DNA from: Volvox africanus
Taxonomy: Eukaryota > Chlorophyta > Chlorophyceae > Chlamydomonadales > Volvocaceae
Direction: 5' to 3'
DNA length: 64,000 nt
Assembly: GCA_030268105.1 (NCBI GenBank)
Contig: BSDZ01000092.1
Span: forward strand, 1-64,000
Shown here: one piece after another, positions 50,669 through 62,392 of the stretch
How the letters are laid out: every line of letters starts with the position of its first letter
How positions within the stretch are numbered: the stretch's first letter is position 1
Notes under the pieces: model-generated
The model's input: only the letters and a program-made list of their open reading frames with translations
Databases searched by the model: none
Told to the model about the DNA's origin: nothing
Translations under genes and position numbers: made by a program

Positions 50669-52188
50669 TGTCATAGACCTGATATAGTTTTAGTTGCATA
50701 GTTTCTTATCTGCCATTCATTAGTGGACCCTAACCAATAGGAGCGTGTCAAACGTGTTTGTTAGTGGATCTGAACCCTAGATGGTTGTCAACTGTTCATC
50801 ATTGGATTCTATCCGATAGGAGCTTGTGAACCGTGTTTGTTAATGGATCTGATTAATGAGCTATTTAACATCCTTCTCAAGTGATTAGGCTGGTGTCATA
50901 ATCTGCCATGACGACATGGCATGTGACCAGTTTATTTACAGGGGACTCTCAACTAGACATGCCTGGGACAGCACAAAGGGGGAGGGCATGCGTGCCTCTG
51001 TGGGCGTGTGTGTGCATATGCGTGTGTGCGCATGCATGTGCTGCAGGCATGTGCAATACCATGGTGTTCGAGCCTCGCAGTTGCTCACGAGTGGACGAGC
51101 AAGCAGCAGGCCTCTCCGTGACACCACATGTAAATCGTGCGATGCCTGGATGACCCTTTTTGAGTGTCTCAGTCTCCCCCTGAAGCAGAACAGAGGGGTG
51201 CTTTTTAGGTGTTACACTGTGGGCGACTTGTTCTGAAAACTTGGGAAGAACTGTTTGGATTTTACTCCGCATGGAGAGCTGTATCTCCATGCAGCGCTGC
51301 ACAGCCAAATTGCATTTTACTGCAGCAGGCTCTCACTAAGGTGTATGTATGTTCATACAAGGGTTCAACAATCGTTGGCATTATGACATTATGGTGCCCC
51401 AACTTGGGCGTCCATGCCCATCATGGAGATGGCACCGGAAGGCCTTCGGCGTGCTCCATCTTTATTAATTTCAGGACACGTGATAGTGTACGGCAAGCTA
51501 CCGTGGGCCACAGTCCAGTGGTCGCATTATGTAAGGAATTTCAGGACTTTAGATTCCCTACTATGGGGAAGACCAGTACTATACAAGGTGATAACCTTGC
51601 GCTCTTGGGGCCTCCGAACCGGTATTGGTGAAACACACACTTGTGCGGTGTTGATGTCTTTGAGCTTACGCGAGCTCAATTGTACCAATTGAAATTACAG
51701 TTCAATAGGAGCTCAAGAAATCCTTTGCGATGAACCTACGTAATCTGTTGTTCCAATGTACGGCCCGAAGCCACGAACAGCGGACCGATTATGGTAATAC
51801 GGGGTTCTTATCGCCACACGGAAGCGCCCCTACATTGCCATTCAAATTACTTTGCTTCAGTGTTACAACCGGATAAAGGAAAGCTGTGAAACCTTCGCCT
51901 TTAGACCTGATTATGCTCCGTCGCTCTACATAACCATAGCCCACCCTGTGTGACCCATTAACATCCTAACTAGTTATTTTAAAACCATTTTCCATAATTG
52001 CTTTCGAATTCCTTAGAGAGACTCCAAAGAACAGGCTTTGGCCTGTCAACACAACCGTTTGCCTCTAGACAAAACCTTAGTGTCGTTTATTGAGTAATAC
52101 ATCTCAACGATTTGCTTAGCGATAGTGCTTCATTGGACGCTTCGATTACCGGCTCCTTGACCACGACCCGGCTGTCCAGGCGTCAGCC

Positions 52189-54720
52189 ATGATCTCGCTG
52201 TTGGTGAAACTGGGCTTCAAGCCTAAGGATCGTGCTTATGAGAGGATCGACACAATCTCGGACACCAACAGCACCGCTAACGATAATGACAGCGTTATGA
52301 GCAACAGCAGCTGCCTAAATGGCAAAGCTGTAGAGCAGCCTGCAGGTGGAGTGGTCGTCACTCCTTTGCGTGAACTAATGAAGAAGTTTAGCCGCAAGTG
52401 GATTCCGACAGAAAAGGTGAATTCGTGTTGCTGTCTTTCCTGATGTTCAGTTCTAAGTAAGGCCAACTCCCATCAAGCCTGCCTTTCGTCGTCGTTTATG
52501 TTTTCTTCGATTCCGTCTTTTTTCGGTCATTCCGTGACATCCCATCCCTTCCACCTTTTCTGTCGCAGCCTCTTCAGCGGTTCGGGAAGCTCGAGGGCGA
52601 AGAATCCTTGACGTTGCAGGAGCGGTTGTCCGCGCGGCGCCTGCAAATAGCTGAGAAGGGGACTCTGCTTAAGGTCCTGCTATCCTGGGTGAGTTTGAGC
52701 TGATCAGGAGTTTGCTCCAGCAGTGGTGATGGGTGTTGAGATGCCTTGGGGGTCGCTTGTCTGACAGTCGCTCGATGTGATTGGGCCATGCGCCGACCCG
52801 CACCGCTTGCTGACTATCGACCAACGTGTCGACCCCCCGTCTTTTGCGTGCGCACAACAGAAGGGCGCGCCCGAGAATCTTCACCAGGCCGGAGCCCAAC
52901 TGGAAGCCCAGCCAGTTCCAGCAGCGCAGCAGGTGGTGGGTCAGACCTGACGCCTGAGGGGGTTCCGGGGAGGAGGTCGCCTTTCTCATACCAGTGCGCG
53001 GCTTGTGCTGCACTGTGTTGGTTGCAAAGTGCCTGCAGGAAAGCGCTTCTCAGGGGAGGCGAATGGGGAACATGGTTTCCGAGGGGAGGGGAGACGGACG
53101 GAGGGAGTTGCCCGAGGGGTGGGCTCATCATACATGTCGTTATTTTGTCGTCGTTCAGATGTCGCCGAAACTAATTTGTGTACATGCGCTTGTGTTTGGA
53201 CGTCCAATACCCCCTCGGAAACACATCAAGATGCTTTCCGTGATGCAGATGTTCCATGTCTACGCACGTAAACGGTGCACTAACTGATGAAAAGCTTTTT
53301 TGTGTGTCTCGTTCTCTGCCAGCAGGAGCCGCAGCTGGAGAGTGAGGAGAACAACGTGCAGCAATGCGCGGGTGGCGTGATGGCCCCGTCGGGGTTGGCG
53401 GGAGCAGCGGCGGCCATTGAGCTAGCATATCAGCGGTAGGTGCAGTGTATAACTAGGTGTACGGCGGAGTGACGTGGTAGTGCGTGGCGGTCTGAGTACG
53501 TGGCGGCAAATGCATGAAGGCGTACGTGTTTCGGATGTGCGACTTCCTGTTTACCCGAAACCCACAATGCTGGGATCTCTTGCTTACACCTGCAACCCCA
53601 CCCATGCCTTTTCCATACAGGTTGGACGAGACCACCGAAGCTGAGGGCTTCGAGGGCTTCCAAGTCCAGGTGCGTGGGCAAGAAGTCATCGAAGCAACAT
53701 AGTCTTATGTATACAAAACCCGACAACTGCTGGATGTTCGCTCTTTTATCTGCAGGTGTCAGATTTGATTTCGCAACTCGAGAAGCTGAGGTCGGGGGCC
53801 GCCATGATGGAGGCCAGGAAGGGGGGCCTTTCCGGGGCCTCTACAGACCTGCAGGGCAGCAGCATCACTGCCAAATTTGCCATCATCCCTGCCGCCAGCT
53901 GTCCTGCTATGGGCGCCACGAGTCCGCCTTCTGCAGTCGAAGTCGCAGATGCTGGTGCCGCTTCCATTTTCATCAACAAGGCTGCGCAGCAACCCCAGGA
54001 GTTGTACCAACCCCTGGAGCTCACGCAGCCACCAAAACCGCACCCGAAAACCCCAGAGCGGCGTCTGCCCCCTGAGGCACGGAACTGGGGTCTGCAGGAC
54101 TGCCGGTCCTGGGCGGGGGAGCAGCATTGGTCGTCCTGGGCGGAGGTTCAGGCGTTTACCAAGACGCTTGAGCCGACCCTAGCAGAAGCCATTCGTGAAG
54201 CAAGTAAGTCTGGTGGTGTGCACGTCGCGCTCCATCTCATGCTAGCTAGGTGCATGGTTGTCATTGAGGGGTTGTCATTGTGTGAGGGGTTGTGAAAAGA
54301 CACCCCTGAGTCTAGGTCTGCTGACTGGTTTGGCTCCCAAGTATCCTGTTCTATCTGCTGACTCAGCAGGCAGTGGGCCTTGCCACCTGCTGTCTGCCTG
54401 CACATCTAAGCGCAGCCCACCTTACATGAATTGATTTCTGGCACAGAGACGTTCGCTCTCCCCCACACACTTTGCCCTCTTTAGGCCTCGAGCACAATCC
54501 ACTTGTTGCCTTCGGGAAGGAGCAGGCGGCAGCTCCAGCAATTTCCTATGTGCAGCTCAAGCTGATGGAGCTTTGTGGCTCCAATCGTTGGGGGACGGCG
54601 TCCATCAAGGCCGCCTCGCTTGAGGGGCCCCGCAAGAGGCGCCCTTTCTTGGCGGCCTTCCTAAGGGCTGCCAAGGGAATCACAGAGCCGTGTGTTCAGC
54701 GTGGGGGCATTCGGCTCTGA
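52189..54720 (+). CDS. Array gene, unit 10
   Basis: Exons are 52189-52416, 52569-52688, 52861-52932, 53326-53435, 53621-53669, 53756-54203 and 54485-54720. It has the intron-6 G (54428) shared with units 8 and 9 but keeps Asn at residue 149. The breakpoint of similarity with units 8 and 9 therefore falls between exon 4 and intron 6. Confidence 0.7.
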
Positions 54721-55161
54721 TCGAGCTGGGGCGGTTTTGCAGGAAGTGCACGCACTGATATGTACCTACTACCCTCCTTGCTAGCTAGCCGGATTGCTAG
54801 ATGGTCATCTCGAGCCATCGATTTTGTTTGCCAAGTCGTGATGCTTAGCGTTGTTAAACACTGCACCCTTAATCGACGGTGACGTGGTTATTAAGAAAAG
54901 AGGGACTCAAGACACCTAGAGCGGAACTAAAGGCTCTGAGGCCTGATGGTGACCGTGACCATGGCCGTAGTAGCACCAAGGGGCGGTGACTGGCTGAATA
55001 GCGCGGCACTTTACATTACGAATGTTAGGGCTCTCGTGAGAGATGTCCGGTGTGGTGGCTTGCAGGTGGCTGCTGCGGCTTAGGCGTGATGTTAGGCTGG
55101 GGTTTGCAGGTTTGGTTAGCTTTCTCATGTACATGTTTGTTTTCGGGCACCCCCAGTTTTG

Positions 55162-55857
55162 TATGTGGTATTCTGTGTTCTTTTTATCGTACCTAAGGCT
55201 TCATGCAGTGGAGGGGGAGGGGCTGTGGAGGTTTAAACAGCTGGTGGGCAGTCGGACTTCATCAAGTGGTATTCATAGTCAGTGAGACTCCCAACTGCAC
55301 ACATGGTATTTGTGCCTAGCATTTAGTCACTTAGCTATGTGATATTCTGTGTTCTTTTTATCGTACCTAAGGCTTCATGCAGTGGAGGGGGAGGGGCTGT
55401 GGAGGTTTAAACAGCTGGTGGGCAGTCGGACTTCATCAAGTGGTATTCATAGTCAGTGAGACTCCCAACTGCACACATGGTATTTGTGCCTAGCATTTAG
55501 TCACTTAGCTATGTGATATTCTGTGTTCTTTTTATCGTACCTAAGGCTTCATGCAGTGGAGGGGGAGGGGCTGTGGAGGTTTAAACAGCTGGTGGGCAGT
55601 CGGACTTCATCAAGTGGTATTCATAGTCAGTGAGACTCCCAACTGCACACATGGTATTTGTGCCTAGCATTTAGTCACTTAGCTATGTGATATTCTGTGT
55701 TCTTTTTATCGTACCTAAGGCTTCATGCAGTGGAGGGGGAGGGGCTGTGGAGGTTTAAACAGCTGGTGGGCAGTCGGACTTCATCAAGTGGTATTCATAG
55801 TCAGTGAGACTCCCAACTGCACACATGGTATTTGTGCCTAGCATTTAGTCACTTAGC
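55162..55857 (+). repeat. 174-bp minisatellite, junction 10: 4 monomers
   Basis: Four complete monomers over 696 bp, back to the common count directly after the 15-monomer array. Confidence 0.95.
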
Positions 55858-57377
55858 TGTCATAGACCTGATATAGTTTTAGTTGCATAGTTTCTTATCT
55901 GCCATTCATTAGTGGACCCTAACCAATAGGAGCGTGTCAAACGTGTTTGTTAGTGGATCTGAACCCTAGATGGTTGTCAACTGTTCATCATTGGATTCTA
56001 TCCGATAGGAGCTTGTGAACCGTGTTTGTTAATGGATCTGATTAATGAGCTATTTAACATCCTTCTCAAGTGATTAGGCTGGTGTCATAATCTGCCATGA
56101 CGACATGGCATGTGACCAGTTTATTTACAGGGGACTCTCAACTAGACATGCCTGGGACAGCACAAAGGGGGAGGGCATGCGTGCCTCTGTGGGCGTGTGT
56201 GTGCATATGCGTGTGTGCGCATGCATGTGCTGCAGGCATGTGCAATACCATGGTGTTCGAGCCTCGCAGTTGCTCACGAGTGGACGAGCAAGCAGCAGGC
56301 CTCTCCGTGACACCACATGTAAATCGTGCGATGCCTGGATGACCCTTTTTGAGTGTCTCAGTCTCCCCCTGAAGCAGAACAGAGGGGTGCTTTTTAGGTG
56401 TTACACTGTGGGCGACTTGTTCTGAAAACTTGGGAAGAACTGTTTGGATTTTACTCCGCATGGAGAGCTGTATCTCCATGCAGCGCTGCACAGCCAAATT
56501 GCATTTTACTGCAGCAGGCTCTCACTAAGGTGTATGTATGTTCATACAAGGGTTCAACAATCGTTGGCATTATGACATTATGGTGCCCCAACTTGGGCGT
56601 CCATGCCCATCATGGAGATGGCACCGGAAGGCCTTCGGCGTGCTCCATCTTTATTAATTTCAGGACACGTGATAGTGTACGGCAAGCTACCGTGGGCCAC
56701 AGTCCAGTGGTCGCATTATGTAAGGAATTTCAGGACTTTAGATTCCCTACTATGGGGAAGACCAGTACTATACAAGGTGATAACCTTGCGCTCTTGGGGC
56801 CTCCGAACCGGTATTGGTGAAACACACACTTGTGCGGTGTTGATGTCTTTGAGCTTACGCGAGCTCAATTGTACCAATTGAAATTACAGTTCAATAGGAG
56901 CTCAAGAAATCCTTTGCGATGAACCTACGTAATCTGTTGTTCCAATGTACGGCCCGAAGCCACGAACAGCGGACCGATTATGGTAATACGGGGTTCTTAT
57001 CGCCACACGGAAGCGCCCCTACATTGCCATTCAAATTACTTTGCTTCAGTGTTACAACCGGATAAAGGAAAGCTGTGAAACCTTCGCCTTTAGACCTGAT
57101 TATGCTCCGTCGCTCTACATAACCATAGCCCACCCTGTGTGACCCATTAACATCCTAACTAGTTATTTTAAAACCATTTTCCATAATTGCTTTCGAATTC
57201 CTTAGAGAGACTCCAAAGAACAGGCTTTGGCCTGTCAACACAACCGTTTGCCTCTAGACAAAACCTTAGTGTCGTTTATTGAGTAATACATCTCAACGAT
57301 TTGCTTAGCGATAGTGCTTCATTGGACGCTTCGATTACCGGCTCCTTGACCACGACCCGGCTGTCCAGGCGTCAGCC

Positions 57378-59909
57378 ATGATCTCGCTGTTGGTGAAACT
57401 GGGCTTCAAGCCTAAGGATCGTGCTTATGAGAGGATCGACACAATCTCGGACACCAACAGCACCGCTAACGATAATGACAGCGTTATGAGCAACAGCAGC
57501 TGCCTAAATGGCAAAGCTGTAGAGCAGCCTGCAGGTGGAGTGGTCGTCACTCCTTTGCGTGAACTAATGAAGAAGTTTAGCCGCAAGTGGATTCCGACAG
57601 AAAAGGTGAATTCGTGTTGCTGTCTTTCCTGATGTTCAGTTCTAAGTAAGGCCAACTCCCATCAAGCCTGCCTTTCGTCGTCGTTTATGTTTTCTTCGAT
57701 TCCGTCTTTTTTCGGTCATTCCGTGACATCCCATCCCTTCCACCTTTTCTGTCGCAGCCTCTTCAGCGGTTCGGGAAGCTCGAGGGCGAAGAATCCTTGA
57801 CGTTGCAGGAGCGGTTGTCCGCGCGGCGCCTGCAAATAGCTGAGAAGGGGACTCTGCTTAAGGTCCTGCTATCCTGGGTGAGTTTGAGCTGATCAGGAGT
57901 TTGCTCCAGCAGTGGTGATGGGTGTTGAGATGCCTTGGGGGTCGCTTGTCTGACAGTCGCTCGATGTGATTGGGCCATGCGCCGACCCGCACCGCTTGCT
58001 GACTATCGACCAACGTGTCGACCCCCCGTCTTTTGCGTGCGCACAACAGAAGGGCGCGCCCGAGAATCTTCACCAGGCCGGAGCCCAACTGGAAGCCCAG
58101 CCAGTTCCAGCAGCGCAGCAGGTGGTGGGTCAGACCTGACGCCTGAGGGGGTTCCGGGGAGGAGGTCGCCTTTCTCATACCAGTGCGCGGCTTGTGCTGC
58201 ACTGTGTTGGTTGCAAAGTGCCTGCAGGAAAGCGCTTCTCAGGGGAGGCGAATGGGGAACATGGTTTCCGAGGGGAGGGGAGACGGACGGAGGGAGTTGC
58301 CCGAGGGGTGGGCTCATCATACATGTCGTTATTTTGTCGTCGTTCAGATGTCGCCGAAACTAATTTGTGTACATGCGCTTGTGTTTGGACGTCCAATACC
58401 CCCTCGGAAACACATCAAGATGCTTTCCGTGATGCAGATGTTCCATGTCTACGCACGTAAACGGTGCACTAACTGATGAAAAGCTTTTTTGTGTGTCTCG
58501 TTCTCTGCCAGCAGGAGCCGCAGCTGGAGAGTGAGGAGAACAACGTGCAGCAATGCGCGGGTGGCGTGATGGCCCCGTCGGGGTTGGCGGGAGCAGCGGC
58601 GGCCATTGAGCTAGCATATCAGCGGTAGGTGCAGTGTATAACTAGGTGTACGGCGGAGTGACGTGGTAGTGCGTGGCGGTCTGAGTACGTGGCGGCAAAT
58701 GCATGAAGGCGTACGTGTTTCGGATGTGCGACTTCCTGTTTACCCGAAACCCACAATGCTGGGATCTCTTGCTTACACCTGCAACCCCACCCATGCCTTT
58801 TCCATACAGGTTGGACGAGACCACCGAAGCTGAGGGCTTCGAGGGCTTCCAAGTCCAGGTGCGTGGGCAAGAAGTCATCGAAGCAACATAGTCTTATGTA
58901 TACAAAACCCGACAACTGCTGGATGTTCGCTCTTTTATCTGCAGGTGTCAGATTTGATTTCGCAACTCGAGAAGCTGAGGTCGGGGGCCGCCATGATGGA
59001 GGCCAGGAAGGGGGGCCTTTCCGGGGCCTCTACAGACCTGCAGGGCAGCAGCATCACTGCCAAATTTGCCATCATCCCTGCCGCCAGCTGTCCTGCTATG
59101 GGCGCCACGAGTCCGCCTTCTGCAGTCGAAGTCGCAGATGCTGGTGCCGCTTCCATTTTCATCAACAAGGCTGCGCAGCAACCCCAGGAGTTGTACCAAC
59201 CCCTGGAGCTCACGCAGCCACCAAAACCGCACCCGAAAACCCCAGAGCGGCGTCTGCCCCCTGAGGCACGGAACTGGGGTCTGCAGGACTGCCGGTCCTG
59301 GGCGGGGGAGCAGCATTGGTCGTCCTGGGCGGAGGTTCAGGCGTTTACCAAGACGCTTGAGCCGACCCTAGCAGAAGCCATTCGTGAAGCAAGTAAGTCT
59401 GGTGGTGTGCACGTCGCGCTCCATCTCATGCTAGCTAGGTGCATGGTTGTCATTGAGGGGTTGTCATTGTGTGAGGGGTTGTGAAAAGACACCCCTGAGT
59501 CTAGGTCTGCTGACTGGTTTGGCTCCCAAGTATCCTGTTCTATCTGCTGACTCAGCAGGCAGTGGGCCTTGCCACCTGCTGTCTGCCTGCACATCTAAGC
59601 GCAGCCCACCTTACATTAATTGATTTCTGGCACAGAGACGTTCGCTCTCCCCCACACACTTTGCCCTCTTTAGGCCTCGAGCACAATCCACTTGTTGCCT
59701 TCGGGAAGGAGCAGGCGGCAGCTCCAGCAATTTCCTATGTGCAGCTCAAGCTGATGGAGCTTTGTGGCTCCAATCGTTGGGGGACGGCGTCCATCAAGGC
59801 CGCCTCGCTTGAGGGGCCCCGCAAGAGGCGCCCTTTCTTGGCGGCCTTCCTAAGGGCTGCCAAGGGAATCACAGAGCCGTGTGTTCAGCGTGGGGGCATT
59901 CGGCTCTGA
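57378..59909 (+). CDS. Array gene, unit 11
   Basis: Exons are 57378-57605, 57758-57877, 58050-58121, 58515-58624, 58810-58858, 58945-59392 and 59674-59909. It carries the consensus sequence in exons and introns; the variants of units 8-10 are absent. Confidence 0.7.
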
Positions 59910-60350
59910 TCGAGCTGGGGCGGTTTTGCAGGAAGTGCACGCACTGATATGTACCTACTACCCTCCTTGCTAGCTAGCCGGATTGCTAGATGGTCATCTC
60001 GAGCCATCGATTTTGTTTGCCAAGTCGTGATGCTTAGCGTTGTTAAACACTGCACCCTTAATCGACGGTGACGTGGTTATTAAGAAAAGAGGGACTCAAG
60101 ACACCTAGAGCGGAACTAAAGGCTCTGAGGCCTGATGGTGACCGTGACCATGGCCGTAGTAGCACCAAGGGGCGGTGACTGGCTGAATAGCGCGGCACTT
60201 TACATTACGAATGTTAGGGCTCTCGTGAGAGATGTCCGGTGTGGTGGCTTGCAGGTGGCTGCTGCGGCTTAGGCGTGATGTTAGGCTGGGGTTTGCAGGT
60301 TTGGTTAGCTTTCTCATGTACATGTTTGTTTTCGGGCACCCCCAGTTTTG

Positions 60351-60872
60351 TATGTGGTATTCTGTGTTCTTTTTATCGTACCTAAGGCTTCATGCAGTGG
60401 AGGGGGAGGGGCTGTGGAGGTTTAAACAGCTGGTGGGCAGTCGGACTTCATCAAGTGGTATTCATAGTCAGTGAGACTCCCAACTGCACACATGGTATTT
60501 GTGCCTAGCATTTAGTCACTTAGCTATGTGATATTCTGTGTTCTTTTTATCGTACCTAAGGCTTCATGCAGTGGAGGGGGAGGGGCTGTGGAGGTTTAAA
60601 CAGCTGGTGGGCAGTCGGACTTCATCAAGTGGTATTCATAGTCAGTGAGACTCCCAACTGCACACATGGTATTTGTGCCTAGCATTTAGTCACTTAGCTA
60701 TGTGATATTCTGTGTTCTTTTTATCGTACCTAAGGCTTCATGCAGTGGAGGGGGAGGGGCTGTGGAGGTTTAAACAGCTGGTGGGCAGTCGGACTTCATC
60801 AAGTGGTATTCATAGTCAGTGAGACTCCCAACTGCACACATGGTATTTGTGCCTAGCATTTAGTCACTTAGC
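60351..60872 (+). repeat. 174-bp minisatellite, junction 11: 3 monomers
   Basis: Three complete monomers over 522 bp, the shortest complete array in the window. Confidence 0.95.
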
Positions 60873-62392
60873 TGTCATAGACCTGATATAGTTTTAGTTG
60901 CATAGTTTCTTATCTGCCATTCATTAGTGGACCCTAACCAATAGGAGCGTGTCAAACGTGTTTGTTAGTGGATCTGAACCCTAGATGGTTGTCAACTGTT
61001 CATCATTGGATTCTATCCGATAGGAGCTTGTGAACCGTGTTTGTTAATGGATCTGATTAATGAGCTATTTAACATCCTTCTCAAGTGATTAGGCTGGTGT
61101 CATAATCTGCCATGACGACATGGCATGTGACCAGTTTATTTACAGGGGACTCTCAACTAGACATGCCTGGGACAGCACAAAGGGGGAGGGCATGCGTGCC
61201 TCTGTGGGCGTGTGTGTGCATATGCGTGTGTGCGCATGCATGTGCTGCAGGCATGTGCAATACCATGGTGTTCGAGCCTCGCAGTTGCTCACGAGTGGAC
61301 GAGCAAGCAGCTGGCCTCTCCGTGACACCACATGTAAATCGTGCGATGCCTGGATGACCCTTTTTGAGTGTCTCAGTCTCCCCCTGAAGCAGAACAGAGG
61401 GGTGCTTTTTAGGTGTTACACTGTGGGCGACTTGTTCTGAAAACTTGGGAAGAACTGTTTGGATTTTACTCCGCATGGAGAGCTGTATCTCCATGCAGCG
61501 CTGCACAGCCAAATTGCATTTTACTGCAGCAGGCTCTCACTAAGGTGTATGTATGTTCATACAAGGGTTCAACAATCGTTGGCATTATGACATTATGGTG
61601 CCCCAACTTGGGCGTCCATGCCCATCATGGAGATGGCACCGGAAGGCCTTCGGCGTGCTCCATCTTTATTAATTTCAGGACACGTGATAGTGTACGGCAA
61701 GCTACCGTGGGCCACAGTCCAGTGGTCGCATTATGTAAGGAATTTCAGGACTTTAGATTCCCTACTATGGGGAAGACCAGTACTATACAAGGTGATAACC
61801 TTGCGCTCTTGGGGCCTCCGAACCGGTATTGGTGAAACACACACTTGTGCGGTGTTGATGTCTTTGAGCTTACGCGAGCTCAATTGTACCAATTGAAATT
61901 ACAGTTCAATAGGAGCTCAAGAAATCCTTTGCGATGAACCTACGTAATCTGTTGTTCCAATGTACGGCCCGAAGCCACGAACAGCGGACCGATTATGGTA
62001 ATACGGGGTTCTTATCGCCACACGGAAGCGCCCCTACATTGCCATTCAAATTACTTTGCTTCAGTGTTACAACCGGATAAAGGAAAGCTGTGAAACCTTC
62101 GCCTTTAGACCTGATTATGCTCCGTCGCTCTACATAACCATAGCCCACCCTGTGTGACCCATTAACATCCTAACTAGTTATTTTAAAACCATTTTCCATA
62201 ATTGCTTTCGAATTCCTTAGAGAGACTCCAAAGAACAGGCTTTGGCCTGTCAACACAACCGTTTGCCTCTAGACAAAACCTTAGTGTCGTTTATTGAGTA
62301 ATACATCTCAACGATTTGCTTAGCGATAGTGCTTCATTGGACGCTTCGATTACCGGCTCCTTGACCACGACCCGGCTGTCCAGGCGTCAGCC

